Shown: positions 7,840-17,056 of the stretch, piece by piece | Position numbering within the stretch: the stretch's first letter is position 1 | Layout of the letters: every line of letters begins with the position of its first letter | DNA from: Alphaproteobacteria bacterium | Lineage (GTDB): Bacteria > Pseudomonadota > Alphaproteobacteria > Rhodobacterales > Rhodobacteraceae | Direction of reading: 5' to 3' | NCBI GenBank assembly: GCA_030148665.1 | Contig: JASBSZ010000022.1 | Span: 1 to 39,354 of the forward strand | DNA: 39,354 nt | Translations under genes and position numbers: made by a program | Notes under the pieces: generated by a model | Databases searched by the model: none | Seen by the model: the letters and a program-made list of their open reading frames with translations, nothing else | Told to the model about the DNA's origin: nothing

Positions 7840-8349
7840 ATGAAGGATGCCGGAAACACCAACAGACCGAAAGACGATCTGAATCAGCGTATCGGCGTGT
7901 TGAACAGGCGCGAGGTCGAGGCGCGCATCCTTGCCCCGTTCGTTGCGGATCTGGCGCGCAAATTCGGCCGCGAAAAGGTTTACGAGGTTCTGCGCGAAAC
8001 CATTACCACGCTGGCCCGTGAACAGGGCGCTGCGCTGGCAGCCGAACATGGCACCGGGCCAGAGGCTTTTCTCGAGGTGCTGCAGTTCTGGACGCGGGAT
8101 GACGCGCTGGAAATCGAGATCCTGCATCAGGACGACAAGAGCCTGGATTTCGATGTCACCCGCTGTCGCTATGCCGAAACCTATCGCGCGCTGGGCATTG
8201 CCGAGCTGGGGGAAACCCTGTCATGCGCCCGGGACGGTGCGTTCATCGAGGGGTTCAATCCCAAGGCGGGATTGACCCGCGATCAGACCATTCTGAGGGG
8301 TGCACCCCGCTGCACCTTTCGATATGATTTCGACGCGAAGGATGCATAA
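7840..8349 (+). CDS. ATC-hydrolase-like protein (L-2-amino-thiazoline-4-carboxylate hydrolase family)
   Basis: 169 residues resembling the ATC hydrolase family (PF14196). The characterised member opens the thiazoline ring of 2-amino-thiazoline-4-carboxylate on the way to L-cysteine. The C-terminal half has the family pattern of [17 protein letters not shown], then [14 protein letters not shown] and [10 protein letters not shown], with conserved Cys and Arg residues. Many homologues are annotated only by domain, so the substrate is uncertain. The gene stands alone; its ATG (7840) is 126 bp from the divergent small peptide. The 88 bp before rfbC show no recognised feature. Confidence 0.7.
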   Translation: MKDAGNTNRPKDDLNQRIGVLNRREVEARILAPFVADLARKFGREKVYEVLRETITTLAREQGAALAAEHGTGPEAFLEVLQFWTRDDALEIEILHQDDKSLDFDVTRCRYAETYRALGIAELGETLSCARDGAFIEGFNPKAGLTRDQTILRGAPRCTFRYDFDAKDA

Positions 8350-8437
8350 GGAAGAATCCGCGCATCGGTAGTCGGGCTATTTTGACGAATGGATTGAAAA
8401 TCAGGGTGTTTGACGGGGCCGGGCAAGGGCCGGTGAA

Positions 8438-9016
8438 ATGACGGGGCGGGAAATGCAGATAGAACAGACAGCTCTTGCGGATGTGCTGGTCATCACGCCG
8501 CGTCGCTTTGGCGATGAGCGGGGGTTTTTCAGCGAAAGCTGGAACAGGCGCGCCTTTGCACAGGCCGGGCTGGAATTGGATTTCGTGCAGGACAACGAAA
8601 GCCTGTCGGTTGATGTCGGCACCTTGCGCGGGCTGCATTATCAGGCGCCGCCCGATGCGCAGGCGAAACTTGTGCGGGTGGCGCGCGGGGCCATTCTGGA
8701 TGTCGCGGTCGATGTGCGGCGCGGCTCGCCCGATTTCGGCAAATGGGTGTCGGTGGAACTGTCTGCCGAAAACGGCCGTCAGATCCTGATCCCGCGCGGG
8801 TTTCTGCATGGATTTGTCACTTTGCAGCCTCACACGCATGTCCTGTACAAGGCCGACAATTATTATGCGCCCGAATCCGATGGTGCGGTTGTCTGGAACG
8901 ACCCCGACCTGGCCATCGACTGGCAGACCGACAAGGTGACCCTGTCCGACAAGGACGCCGCCGCGCCAGGGCTGGCCGATTGGGAAAGCCCGTTCATTTA
9001 TGGGGAAGGCACATGA
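8438..9016 (+). CDS. rfbC: dTDP-4-dehydrorhamnose 3,5-epimerase
   Basis: RmlC: epimerises dTDP-4-keto-6-deoxyglucose at C3 and C5, third step of dTDP-L-rhamnose synthesis. The 192-residue cupin has [15 protein letters not shown] (catalytic His) and [14 protein letters not shown], all family blocks. Two starts are possible: ATG 8438, or ATG 8453, which gives MQIEQT, the usual RmlC opening. Both have purine-rich upstream bases. The stop overlaps the rfbB start (ATGA). It is first in a tight four-gene operon. Confidence 0.95.
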   Translation: MTGREMQIEQTALADVLVITPRRFGDERGFFSESWNRRAFAQAGLELDFVQDNESLSVDVGTLRGLHYQAPPDAQAKLVRVARGAILDVAVDVRRGSPDFGKWVSVELSAENGRQILIPRGFLHGFVTLQPHTHVLYKADNYYAPESDGAVVWNDPDLAIDWQTDKVTLSDKDAAAPGLADWESPFIYGEGT

Positions 9017-10059
9017 AAATACTGGTAACCGGCGGGGCGGGTTTTATCGGTTCGGCCGTCGTGCGGCAGGCGATTGCCGACGGCCACGCGGTGGTCAATC
9101 TCGACAAGCTGACCTATGCGGCCTCGCTTTCCAATGTGGCGCCTGTGGCCGACAGCCCGGCCTATGCGTTCGAGCGGGTCGATATCTGCGACCGCGCGGC
9201 GCTCGACGGGGTGTTTGCCCGTCATCAACCCGATGCGGTGATGCATCTGGCGGCCGAAAGCCATGTTGATCGTTCGATCGACGGCCCCGGAGATTTCATC
9301 CGCACCAATGTGGACGGCACCTATACCTTGCTCGAGGCCGCGCGCGCCTGGTGGCAGGGCGCCGGGCGGCCCGAGGGGTTCAGGTTTCACCATATCTCGA
9401 CCGACGAGGTCTATGGCACGCTGGGCGAAACCGGGCAGTTTACCGAAGCTACGCCCTATGCGCCCAACTCGCCCTATTCGGCGTCAAAGGCGGCCAGCGA
9501 CCATCTGGTGCGCGCCTGGGGCGAGACCTACGGCCTGCCGGTTCTGGTGACGAACTGTTCCAACAATTACGGCCCCTATCACTTTCCCGAAAAGCTGATT
9601 CCAGTGGTGATCCTGAACGCGCTGGCAGGGCGCGAGATCCCGGTTTACGGTCAGGGCATCAATGTGCGCGACTGGCTGTTTGTCGAGGATCACGCCCGCG
9701 CCCTGCTGCTGGTCGTGGAAAAGGGGCAGGTGGGCGAAACCTACAATATCGGCGGCAATGCCGAGGCGACCAATATCGACCTTGTGCGCCGGATCTGCGC
9801 GATTCTGGATCAGGAACGCCCCGATGGTGCGCCGCATGACCGGCTGATCACCTTTGTCGCCGACCGCCCCGGCCATGATCTGCGCTATGCGATCGATGCC
9901 AGCAAGATCAGGCGCGAACTGGGGTGGGAACCCTCGGTCACGCTGGATGAGGGGCTGCGTCGCACGGTGCGCTGGTATCTGGACAACCGCGACTGGTGGC
10001 AGGAAATCCAGGCCCGCGGCCACCGGCAGGAACGCCTTGGCCTGGCGGGGGGCGCGTGA
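9013..10059 (+). CDS. rfbB: dTDP-glucose 4,6-dehydratase
   Basis: RmlB: NAD-dependent extended SDR enzyme making dTDP-4-keto-6-deoxyglucose. 348 residues. The Rossmann motif GGAGFIGS is at the N-terminus, followed by [20 protein letters not shown] (the catalytic TDE) and [11 protein letters not shown] (YxxxK). [13 protein letters not shown] and the [10 protein letters not shown] block are also typical. The ATG at 9013 overlaps the rfbC stop and the TGA overlaps the rfbD start, so translation is probably coupled. Confidence 0.97.
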   Translation: MKILVTGGAGFIGSAVVRQAIADGHAVVNLDKLTYAASLSNVAPVADSPAYAFERVDICDRAALDGVFARHQPDAVMHLAAESHVDRSIDGPGDFIRTNVDGTYTLLEAARAWWQGAGRPEGFRFHHISTDEVYGTLGETGQFTEATPYAPNSPYSASKAASDHLVRAWGETYGLPVLVTNCSNNYGPYHFPEKLIPVVILNALAGREIPVYGQGINVRDWLFVEDHARALLLVVEKGQVGETYNIGGNAEATNIDLVRRICAILDQERPDGAPHDRLITFVADRPGHDLRYAIDASKIRRELGWEPSVTLDEGLRRTVRWYLDNRDWWQEIQARGHRQERLGLAGGA

Positions 10060-10925
10060 TGCGTATTCTGGTGTTCGGCAAGACGGGGCAGGTCGCGCGC
10101 GAACTGGCCCGCGCCGCCGATGCAAGGGGGATCGAGGCGACATTTCTGGATCGCGCCGCCGCGGATTTGACCAAACCGCTCGCCTGCGCGGGTCATGTGT
10201 CGCGCAGTGATGCCGATGTCATCATCAACGCCGCCGCCTACACCGCCGTTGACCGGGCCGAGGACGACCGCGCGACCGCGCGCGAGGTCAACGCCGCCGC
10301 CCCAACGGCAATGGCGCGGCTTGCGGCGGAAAAGGGTATCCCGCTATTGCATGTCTCGACCGATTACGTTTTTGATGGCAGCGGCACTCAGCCCTGGCGC
10401 GAGGATGCACGCCCCGGCCCGCAAGGGGTTTACGGGCGCACCAAGCTGGGCGGCGAAACCGGCGTTGCCGCCTTTGGCGGGCCGCATGTGATCCTGCGCA
10501 CCTCATGGGTGTTTTCGTCCCACGGCAACAATTTCGTGCGCACCATGTTGCGGCTGGGGGCCGAGCGTGACACGCTGAACGTGGTCGATGACCAGCGCGG
10601 CGGCCCGACCCCGGCCGCGGCCATTGCCGACGCTCTGCTGACGATCGCAACTGCCTTTCATCGGGGGCGCGGGGTTTCGGGCATCTTTCATTTCTCGGGC
10701 AAGCCGGCGGTGAGCTGGGCCGATTTCGCCGAAGAAATATTCAAGGGCCGTGCAGGTGCCCCGACCATCAACCGTATTCCCACAAACCAGTATCCGACAC
10801 CCGCCAGACGGCCGGCCAACTCGGTGCTGGACTGCAGCAAGATATTTGAAACCTATGGCATTGAACAGCCAGACTGGCGCGTGGGGCTGCGCGCCGTGCT
10901 GGCCGAACTGGAGGCACAGGAATGA
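10059..10925 (+). CDS. rfbD: dTDP-4-dehydrorhamnose reductase
   Basis: RmlD: NAD(P)H-dependent reduction of the 4-keto group, the final step to dTDP-L-rhamnose. 288 residues. The N-terminus [17 protein letters not shown] is the RmlD nucleotide motif. VSTDYVFDG and YGRTKLGGE carry the catalytic Thr and the YxxxK pair. FSGKPAVSWADFA is conserved near the C-terminus. The ATG at 10059 overlaps the rfbB stop (TGATG), and the stop overlaps rfbA (ATGA). Confidence 0.96.
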   Translation: MRILVFGKTGQVARELARAADARGIEATFLDRAAADLTKPLACAGHVSRSDADVIINAAAYTAVDRAEDDRATAREVNAAAPTAMARLAAEKGIPLLHVSTDYVFDGSGTQPWREDARPGPQGVYGRTKLGGETGVAAFGGPHVILRTSWVFSSHGNNFVRTMLRLGAERDTLNVVDDQRGGPTPAAAIADALLTIATAFHRGRGVSGIFHFSGKPAVSWADFAEEIFKGRAGAPTINRIPTNQYPTPARRPANSVLDCSKIFETYGIEQPDWRVGLRAVLAELEAQE

Positions 10926-11800
10926 CAGATCGCAAGGGTATGATCCTGGCGGGGGGCTCGGGCACGCGGCTGTATCCGATCACGCATATGGTGTCGAAAC
11001 AGCTGCTGCCGCTTTATGACAAACCGATGGTCTATTACCCCTTGTCGGTGCTGATGCTGGCCCATATCCGCGAGGTGGCGATTATTTCGACCCCGCGAGA
11101 TTTGCCTTTATACCGCGAATTATTGGGTGATGGGCGCCAGTGGGGCATGAAATTTGCCTATATCGAACAGCCCCGCCCCGAGGGCCTGGCGCAGGCCTAT
11201 CTGCTGGCCGACACGTTTCTTGACGGCGCGCCCTCGACCCTGGTGCTGGGTGACAACGTGTTTTTTGGCGAGGGTCTTTCAGACCGGCTCAAGGCGGCGG
11301 ATGCGCGCGCAAGCGGCGGCACGGTCTTTGGCTATCGCGTGTCCGACCCCGAGCGTTACGGCGTGGTCGAATTCGACGCTACCGACAGGGTGCTGTCGAT
11401 CGAGGAAAAGCCCGCGCAGCCCAGATCGCCCTATGCGGTGACGGGGATCTATTTTCTTGATGGCCAGGCGCCGGAACTTGCGCGCGGGATCAAACCCTCG
11501 GCGCGGGGCGAGCTGGAGATTACCGATCTGCTGAATCTGTATCTGGAACGCGGTCTGCTGAATGTCGAAAAGCTGGGCCGTGGCTATGCCTGGCTGGATA
11601 CCGGCACCCATGACAGCCTGCTTGAGGCCGCCGATTTCATCCGCACCATCGAGAAACGCCAGAACCTCAAGGTCGCCTGCCCCGAGGAAATTGCCTTTCT
11701 GAATGGCTGGATCACCCGCGAACAGATGCTGAAACAGGCCGAGCCCTATCTGAAAACCCAATATGGGCAGTATCTGGTCGGGGTGGCCGAGGGGCGTTAG
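10922..11800 (+). CDS. rfbA: Glucose-1-phosphate thymidylyltransferase
   Basis: RmlA: makes dTDP-glucose from dTTP and glucose-1-phosphate, the committed step, usually feedback-inhibited by dTDP-rhamnose. 292 residues. The nucleotidyltransferase signature LAGGSGTRLYP is at residues 8-18, followed by SKQLLPLYDKPMVYYPLS and the VLGDNVFFG metal-binding block. WLDTGTHDSLLEAA is also typical. It is last in the operon. The next gene is convergent, 46 bp away. A weak hairpin (GGGCG 11792-11796, CGCCC 11806-11810) spans the stop. Confidence 0.97.
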   Translation: MTDRKGMILAGGSGTRLYPITHMVSKQLLPLYDKPMVYYPLSVLMLAHIREVAIISTPRDLPLYRELLGDGRQWGMKFAYIEQPRPEGLAQAYLLADTFLDGAPSTLVLGDNVFFGEGLSDRLKAADARASGGTVFGYRVSDPERYGVVEFDATDRVLSIEEKPAQPRSPYAVTGIYFLDGQAPELARGIKPSARGELEITDLLNLYLERGLLNVEKLGRGYAWLDTGTHDSLLEAADFIRTIEKRQNLKVACPEEIAFLNGWITREQMLKQAEPYLKTQYGQYLVGVAEGR

Positions 11801-11846
11801 GTCCACGCCCTGGCTGTTCAGCCCCCCTGGCACCGGGAGCAACCCG

Positions 11847-13424
11847 TCAGAAAACAAAGAGATCGGCTGTCACGTCCGCCATCGCCACGCCTCGCAGTTC
11901 GATCAATATGCTGGAAATGCCGACCGTGCCGGATGTCCATGAAATCGTGGCATCGCCCTGTGAATCCTGCCCGATGGTCAGATCGGTCTGGGTAATGCCC
12001 ATCTGGCTGAAATCCAGCCGGTCGGTGGCTGGGTCGAAGTCCATCACGATATCGTTGCTGACGGTTGCGCTGTAATATGAGAACGGGATGGAATCATTCA
12101 TCTTGTAGATCAGGGTGTCGGCGCCGGCGCCGGTCAGGATGACGTTATAGCCCGTATTGCCGAATATCAGATCGTTGCCGTCGGTGCCGACCAGAACCTC
12201 GTTGTTGGCCGAATGCTGGTTGAACCGCCAGTCGCGGTCGTCGCCGATGCTGGTCTTGCCGCCATCGACGAACAGGAAATGATAGTCGTTCCAGTAGCCA
12301 CCCGCAAAGCGCATTTCCTCGACAAAGGATTTCGACGATGTGGGGTCCAGCTGATTGACCATCGTTACGCTCGCCGCGCCTCCATCCATCGAAAGAATCA
12401 GATCGGCCCCTGAACGGGCAAGAGAAATGCGGGCCAACGCGGCACCCATGCCGCCGGTTCCCGGGCCATAGATGCCGTTTACCTCAAGCACATCACTCTG
12501 CGTGTAAAAGTTGTAGTTTGCCGTCTGTCCGTACTCGATGATCCGGTCCTGGCCGCCCGTGACGGAAACGGAATAGACATCGGCACCACGCCCCCCTGCC
12601 ATCAGGTCATTGCCAGCGCCGCCAATGAGGAAATCCTTTCCGGCACCCCCGACAAGGCGGTCGTTGCCGTCTCCGCCTGCCAGCCAGTCATTGCCTTGCC
12701 CGCCCTTCAGGGTATCGTTTCCCGCGCCACCATCCAACCGGTCGTCGCCCGTACCGCCCGACATGCGGTCACGGCCATTCATGCCGTACAACTGGTCATT
12801 TCCCTGGCCACCACGTACCAGGTCTGCCCCGCTTCCGGCCCGTGCCACATCGTCACCAGCCCCCAGGACGAGGCGATCATTTCCACCGTTGCCAAAGACC
12901 CAGTCATTTCCGGCCCCGGCCTTGATGATATCGTTGCCGTCGCTGCCTCCCATCAGGTCGGCCAGTCCGGTGCCCGAATTCGACGCGGCCAGGCTGAAAC
13001 TGTCGGTGCCGGCCGTAAAGGTCTCGATCCCGGTGCCGGAAAACTGTCCCTTGATGATGATATCCACCGCCGGGTGTCCGGGCTTGTGAAATCGGCCGGG
13101 TTGCGAAGGCGTGTGGATGATCAGGTCGTTTCCCGATCGCAGGACGGATCCCCAGGCCGAATATCCCAGCGAAGCCGAGGCATACAGCGCCCCCGGTCCG
13201 GTGATGCTGTCTTGCGCGCCGTCGGTCCCCAGATCGTCGATCACATAGCGATGCAGGCTGCCTGGCCCCATGTACAGGACATAACGGTCCCCCCCTTGCC
13301 CCCCGGACATGTAGTCGGCCTGCCCTGGGCCCGCCGTCAACGGGATACCCTTGGGGGTGAATACATCGTCCTGGGCCGTTCCGACGAGGTGATCTGCACC
13401 CGTGGTGCCAACGATATTGGCCAT
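11847..13424 (-). CDS. RTX-type calcium-binding repeat protein
   Basis: 525 residues. About residues 159-285 carry a dozen GGxGxD-type nonapeptides (for example GGAGNDTLKGGQGNDWLAGG), which fold as a calcium-binding beta-roll. A shorter set lies near 412-432 (NEVLVGTDGNDLIFGN). Flanking regions look like beta-rich M10-serralysin C-terminal or hemolysin-type modules. No catalytic domain or signal peptide is visible, so type I secretion through a C-terminal signal is expected. No type I transporter genes are in the window. The ATG at 13424 has GAAAGGA upstream. Its place beside polysaccharide genes suggests an extracellular matrix role; this is inference. Confidence 0.88.
   Translation of the reverse strand: MANIVGTTGADHLVGTAQDDVFTPKGIPLTAGPGQADYMSGGQGGDRYVLYMGPGSLHRYVIDDLGTDGAQDSITGPGALYASASLGYSAWGSVLRSGNDLIIHTPSQPGRFHKPGHPAVDIIIKGQFSGTGIETFTAGTDSFSLAASNSGTGLADLMGGSDGNDIIKAGAGNDWVFGNGGNDRLVLGAGDDVARAGSGADLVRGGQGNDQLYGMNGRDRMSGGTGDDRLDGGAGNDTLKGGQGNDWLAGGDGNDRLVGGAGKDFLIGGAGNDLMAGGRGADVYSVSVTGGQDRIIEYGQTANYNFYTQSDVLEVNGIYGPGTGGMGAALARISLARSGADLILSMDGGAASVTMVNQLDPTSSKSFVEEMRFAGGYWNDYHFLFVDGGKTSIGDDRDWRFNQHSANNEVLVGTDGNDLIFGNTGYNVILTGAGADTLIYKMNDSIPFSYYSATVSNDIVMDFDPATDRLDFSQMGITQTDLTIGQDSQGDATISWTSGTVGISSILIELRGVAMADVTADLFVF
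12570..12950 (-). repeat. 27-bp imperfect tandem repeats encoding RTX nonapeptides
   Basis: About fourteen degenerate 27-bp units encode the GGxGxDxLx motifs of the RTX protein. Divergence between units is high at the DNA level, so recent slippage is unlikely. Confidence 0.75.
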
Positions 13425-13808
13425 TGATCAAATCCTTTCGAAAAATTCCCGTATTAATTGCAATTGTTGCCCGCCCGATCAAGAGGATTCGCCATTTGGC
13501 AAGGAACGCACCCGGCGACGATTGCATGCCTGTTTCAGGGCACGAGGGTAAGAGGAGATATTCGCAAAAGATATTGCCAGAGGGTTTATCACGCCGCGAT
13601 TATGAGAAAGGTTTATGAACATGCACCCCCGTCAAGGGCTGGCGCTGTCCCCGGTTTTCATGTCGCTGTTTCCCGCATGCTTCAAGGCCGGCCTGATCCG
13701 GGGTTTTCGACCCTTGACCCGGGATCGAACAATGCGCAACATGCACCTTGCGCGGCCCGGGCCGAGTGCGGTTATTTGAAACACTTATCCCAGAGCAGAT
13801 TTCCCCGG
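13425..13808. other. Intergenic region with structured leader upstream of sulfotransferase
   Basis: 384 bp without a convincing gene. Near the RTX start is the palindrome AATTGCAATT (13456-13465) in an AT-rich patch, possibly part of its promoter. Three stems follow in a row on the plus strand. The first is GATCCGGGG/CCCGGGATC (13695-13703 and 13718-13726, one mismatch). The second is GCGCAA/TTGCGC (13734-13739 and 13748-13753). The third is the 12-bp palindrome CGGCCCGGGCCG (13753-13764). They lie 45-114 bp before the sulfotransferase ATG and may be a structured 5' leader. Confidence 0.45.
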
Positions 13809-14483
13809 ATGGCAGGCAAGAAATATCCCGACCTCAAAGGAACGCTGCTGATCGTTACCTATGGGCGCTCGGGTTCGACCATTCTGCAGTCACTGATCCA
13901 GACCATTCCCGACTGCCACCTGGTGGGCGAGAACTACAATACCCTCGAAGGACTGTTTCGCGCCGCACAGCGTGTGCGCAAGACCCGGAACACCTGGGGA
14001 AAAAAGGACCGGCCGGCGAACCATCCCTGGTACGGCGCCGACCAGTTGTCCCCAAAAAGGTTCGAACGCCGGCTGGTCGATCTTTTCGTCGACGAGGTCA
14101 TTCGCCCGCCGCAGGATGTTCGCTGGTTCGGGTTCAAGGAAATACGCTATCCGTCATTTCAAGATGATCTGCCGAAATTCCTGAATTTCTGCCGGCGGAA
14201 TTTTCCCAACGCTTTTTTCATCTTCAATTCCCGTGATGCCGAAAGCGTCGCCAATTCGGCATGGTGGAAACGACACCCCCATGAAAAAGTGGTGTCGATG
14301 GTGGCCGATATGGATCGGCGCTTTGCGGAATTCGCCGAGGAACATCCGGCATCCTCGCATCATGTCAGGTATGAAGAGCTGGTGCGTGATCCGACCTGCC
14401 TGGCACCGCTTTTCGAGAAACTGGGCGAAGAGCTGGATATCGAGGCCGCACAGCGGGTTCTTGCGCGGCGGCTGACACATTGA
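13809..14483 (+). CDS. Sulfotransferase-family protein (PAPS-dependent)
   Basis: 224 residues. The N-terminal TYGRSGSTILQSLI is the 5'-phosphosulfate-binding loop of PAPS sulfotransferases. FNSRDAESVANSAWWKRHP in the middle corresponds to the 3'-phosphate-binding R-D-----S block. It should transfer sulfate from PAPS to an acceptor hydroxyl or amine; the acceptor is unknown. I chose the ATG at 13809 because it sits just before the P-loop strand; the frame is open upstream but that part does not look like protein. No strong Shine-Dalgarno is seen. It precedes the exported hydrolase-like gene by 89 bp. Confidence 0.75.
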   Translation: MAGKKYPDLKGTLLIVTYGRSGSTILQSLIQTIPDCHLVGENYNTLEGLFRAAQRVRKTRNTWGKKDRPANHPWYGADQLSPKRFERRLVDLFVDEVIRPPQDVRWFGFKEIRYPSFQDDLPKFLNFCRRNFPNAFFIFNSRDAESVANSAWWKRHPHEKVVSMVADMDRRFAEFAEEHPASSHHVRYEELVRDPTCLAPLFEKLGEELDIEAAQRVLARRLTH

Positions 14484-14572
14484 TCGTGCCGCGCGACCGA
14501 CCGTCGGGCAGATGCGGGTCTGCTATATTGCCCGGAAGAATCGTCAATGAGTGTCGGGGATGGGGCGCAAGC

Positions 14573-15838
14573 ATGTTCTTCCGTCTGGTAGTTGGTTTCC
14601 TGCTTGCCGTATCGGCCACATCCGTGCTGGCTCGCGATGCCGGGAAAGGCGCGTCTCCTGCCGGCATCTATTACGCCGTCCCCAGAAACGTGCTGGCCCC
14701 CGACAGGTGGCGTGACGGGCTGCACCATACATATGACTGTCGCAAGCCATGTTTCGTCGCCTTTGACGACCGGATGAGCGGGGTTTTCCTGCGGTACAAG
14801 TGGATGCAGCTCAACCCCGCCAGGGACAGGTTCGACTTTTCCGACCTTGGCGCGGTCATTGATGACGTCCGTGCCGCAGGGAAATCGGTATCGCTGGTAA
14901 TCATGGCGGGAAAATACACCCCCTCATGGGTTTTCGACGAGGGGGCAGCCCGGCTGTCATTGCCTGCCCGAACGGGCGATCGTTTTTCGCAGCCATTCGT
15001 TCCCGCTCCGTGGGACCCGGTCTTTATCGAGGCCTATGCGCGCATGATCGATGCGTTGGCCGAATTTCTCAGGCAGGATCCTGCCCGCTACAGGACAGTC
15101 GTGCTGGTCAAGAATGGCGCTGTGGTCATACATTCTGCCGAAACACGTCTGATGCCTGTCAGGCCCTTTGCCGGAAAGGCGGTCAGGGACGACCCCGCGG
15201 CGCTGGACGGTTTTCGTCGCAGCCTGTGCCGCCAATGGGCCGCCATCGGATACCGCGAGGACAGGATCCTGCGGGCAATGGCCCGGCTGAATGACCGGAT
15301 ATCGACGGCCTTCCCGGATCAGTATCTCGGCCTTGCCTTTGTCGCCGGCTCGGCGCGCTTTCCGACAGTTGATGAGACGGGAAAATGCACCTGCCCCGAC
15401 AGGAACACGACCATGAACAAGATCATCCGGCAGATGGTGCACAGGTTCGGCGCGCGGGCGATCATCAACAGCACGGTCCTGACCGCCGACAAGGGTGACC
15501 CGCCGATCAATCGCTGGATCGTCGAGAATGGAGGGTTGATCGGGTTTCAGGTGAATCGGCAGAAGGTCGGCTGCCCCGAGGGGGCCGGAGCAGGGTGTAC
15601 GGAACGCAGCTTTGTCGACACCCTGATCTCGGGTATCGATGCGGGCGCGGTTTTCATCGAGGTCCATGATGGCGACATCAACCGTTACCGTGGGATCCTG
15701 GTTTCCATGAATCGCAGGCTGATCGGAAATTTTTCGCGTAACCTGCCCCATGTCGCGACCACGCCGCCCGTGCCGATTGCACCCGCGGGGCGGATGGGAT
15801 CCCCGCATTCGGTTGAAGCACCATACGGCGACTGGTAG
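14573..15838 (+). CDS. Exported glycoside-hydrolase-like (TIM-barrel) protein
   Basis: 421 residues with a signal peptide (MFFRLVVGFLLAVSATSVLARDA). The block FLRYKWMQLNPARDRFDFSD, then VIDDVRAAGKSVSLVIMAGKYTPSWV, is the early beta/alpha pattern of clan GH-A barrels such as GH42-like proteins. Possible acidic residues are the Glu in HSAETRLM and the Glu in FIEVHDGDINR, but I cannot confirm a catalytic pair. The fold is therefore supported and the activity is not. Cys pairs (CRKPC, CTCPD) suggest disulfides in the periplasm or outside. It lies between two sulfotransferase genes, suggesting trimming or modification of the same glycan. Confidence 0.65.
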   Translation: MFFRLVVGFLLAVSATSVLARDAGKGASPAGIYYAVPRNVLAPDRWRDGLHHTYDCRKPCFVAFDDRMSGVFLRYKWMQLNPARDRFDFSDLGAVIDDVRAAGKSVSLVIMAGKYTPSWVFDEGAARLSLPARTGDRFSQPFVPAPWDPVFIEAYARMIDALAEFLRQDPARYRTVVLVKNGAVVIHSAETRLMPVRPFAGKAVRDDPAALDGFRRSLCRQWAAIGYREDRILRAMARLNDRISTAFPDQYLGLAFVAGSARFPTVDETGKCTCPDRNTTMNKIIRQMVHRFGARAIINSTVLTADKGDPPINRWIVENGGLIGFQVNRQKVGCPEGAGAGCTERSFVDTLISGIDAGAVFIEVHDGDINRYRGILVSMNRRLIGNFSRNLPHVATTPPVPIAPAGRMGSPHSVEAPYGDW

Positions 15839-15896
15839 ACAGGATGTCGAACAAGGAATTTCAGCATAGATTGATACAGTTGGAAAAGATCGGAAA

Positions 15897-17036
15897 ATGA
15901 CCGAACTCGTCATTCATATTGGTGATCCAAAGACCGGAACGACGTCGATTCAAAAGGCGTTGCACAAGGGTATCGTTGACTGCCACGGACGCACGATACT
16001 GCCGTGGAAGGCCCCGAATGCGATCAGCAAGGCCCGATGCCTGTTGCGCGACGACAAGCACCAGATCAAGATCCAGTACAAGGGGGTCCGCGACTGGCTG
16101 AAAGGACGGAACGAGGATATCGCCGTCTTGTCATCGGAAAGCTTCGCCATGGTTCGACCCGGCAAGCTGCAGACCGTGCTGGACGAGAACCTGCCCGAAC
16201 ACGCCGCTTCAGCGCGGATCATTTCCTATGTTCGCCCGCATCCCTCGCGCTTTCTGGCGGCCTATGTTCAACGGACCAAGACAGGTCAGAACAATCGGGC
16301 TCTTGGGGAATTCCTGCAACATGTCCGGCGCAACGGAACATTGCAATATACCCCGAGGTTCAACAGGTGGAGACGTGTTTTCGGGGACAGATTCGCGCTG
16401 TATCCGTTTGTTCGCACGCGACTGCGTGGCGAGGATATCGTTCAGGATTTCTTTTTTCGGCTTCTGGGCGACGAGAATTTTTCCGCATCCCGCTCCTTGT
16501 CGGAAAACATTTCCGTCAAGACCCGCGCCCTGTCGGGCCTGCAGCTCGTGCATGAGCAGTTTGCCAAGGCCGGGATGACAGCCCAGCAAAGGGCGCTTGT
16601 GGGAAACCTGCTTGCCAATTTTTTCCTTCCGAAAGCGCCGGCAAAGGGCGACAAACCCAGGCTGGACCGGACGACCACTTTGGCCCTGATCGACATGTTC
16701 CGGCAGGACGCCCGGAATCTGGATCGAGCGTTCTTTGGCGAAAACATCATGCTCGAAGGTCTTGAAACCGCGTTGAACGATGCCGTGGACGAGCCTCTCG
16801 ATCTTGATCCGTCCCGCTATTTTACATCTTCCGAAATGTCGGCCTTGATCCGGCTGGGCGAAGAGGCCGCCATGACCTTTCTTTCGGATCCGGCTGTCTG
16901 CAATCTGCATTTCCGCGATATTCGCGGCCATGTGAAGCTGGGTCAGATTCAGAAAAAGCGGCTCGCACTGCACCGCAGGCGGCTGGGTGGCATGGATTCA
17001 CGGCTGAACGACATCGCCGATATCCTGCGGGGATGA
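15897..17036 (+). CDS. Sulfotransferase-family protein
   Basis: 379 residues. The N-terminus has the P-loop-like IHIGDPKTGTTSIQKALHKG, the PAPS 5'-phosphosulfate site of bacterial sulfotransferase-like proteins. An LSSESFAM block and a SYVRPHPSRFLAAYVQR block (3'-phosphate site) follow. The C-terminal 200 residues are helical and basic with no known motif. The architecture matches the gene at 17057-18157 more than the one at 13809. The ATG at 15897 has GGAAA upstream. It is convergent with the next gene, with 20 bp between stops. Confidence 0.75.
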   Translation: MTELVIHIGDPKTGTTSIQKALHKGIVDCHGRTILPWKAPNAISKARCLLRDDKHQIKIQYKGVRDWLKGRNEDIAVLSSESFAMVRPGKLQTVLDENLPEHAASARIISYVRPHPSRFLAAYVQRTKTGQNNRALGEFLQHVRRNGTLQYTPRFNRWRRVFGDRFALYPFVRTRLRGEDIVQDFFFRLLGDENFSASRSLSENISVKTRALSGLQLVHEQFAKAGMTAQQRALVGNLLANFFLPKAPAKGDKPRLDRTTTLALIDMFRQDARNLDRAFFGENIMLEGLETALNDAVDEPLDLDPSRYFTSSEMSALIRLGEEAAMTFLSDPAVCNLHFRDIRGHVKLGQIQKKRLALHRRRLGGMDSRLNDIADILRG

Positions 17037-17056
17037 GCGGCATTTCAGGCTGCACT

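Noticed and set aside
12570..12950. Regularly spaced repeats suggestive of a CRISPR array
   Set aside because: They are in-frame 27-bp units encoding GGxGxD nonapeptides with no constant repeat and no spacers.
13615..13779. 54-codon plus-strand frame starting MNMHPRQGLAL
   Set aside because: AAAGG is too close to the ATG, composition is unconvincing, and the frame runs through the stem-loop region.
13458..13808. 117-codon N-terminal extension of the first sulfotransferase
   Set aside because: No family similarity; PAPS loop proteins start a few residues before the P-loop, as the ATG at 13809 gives.
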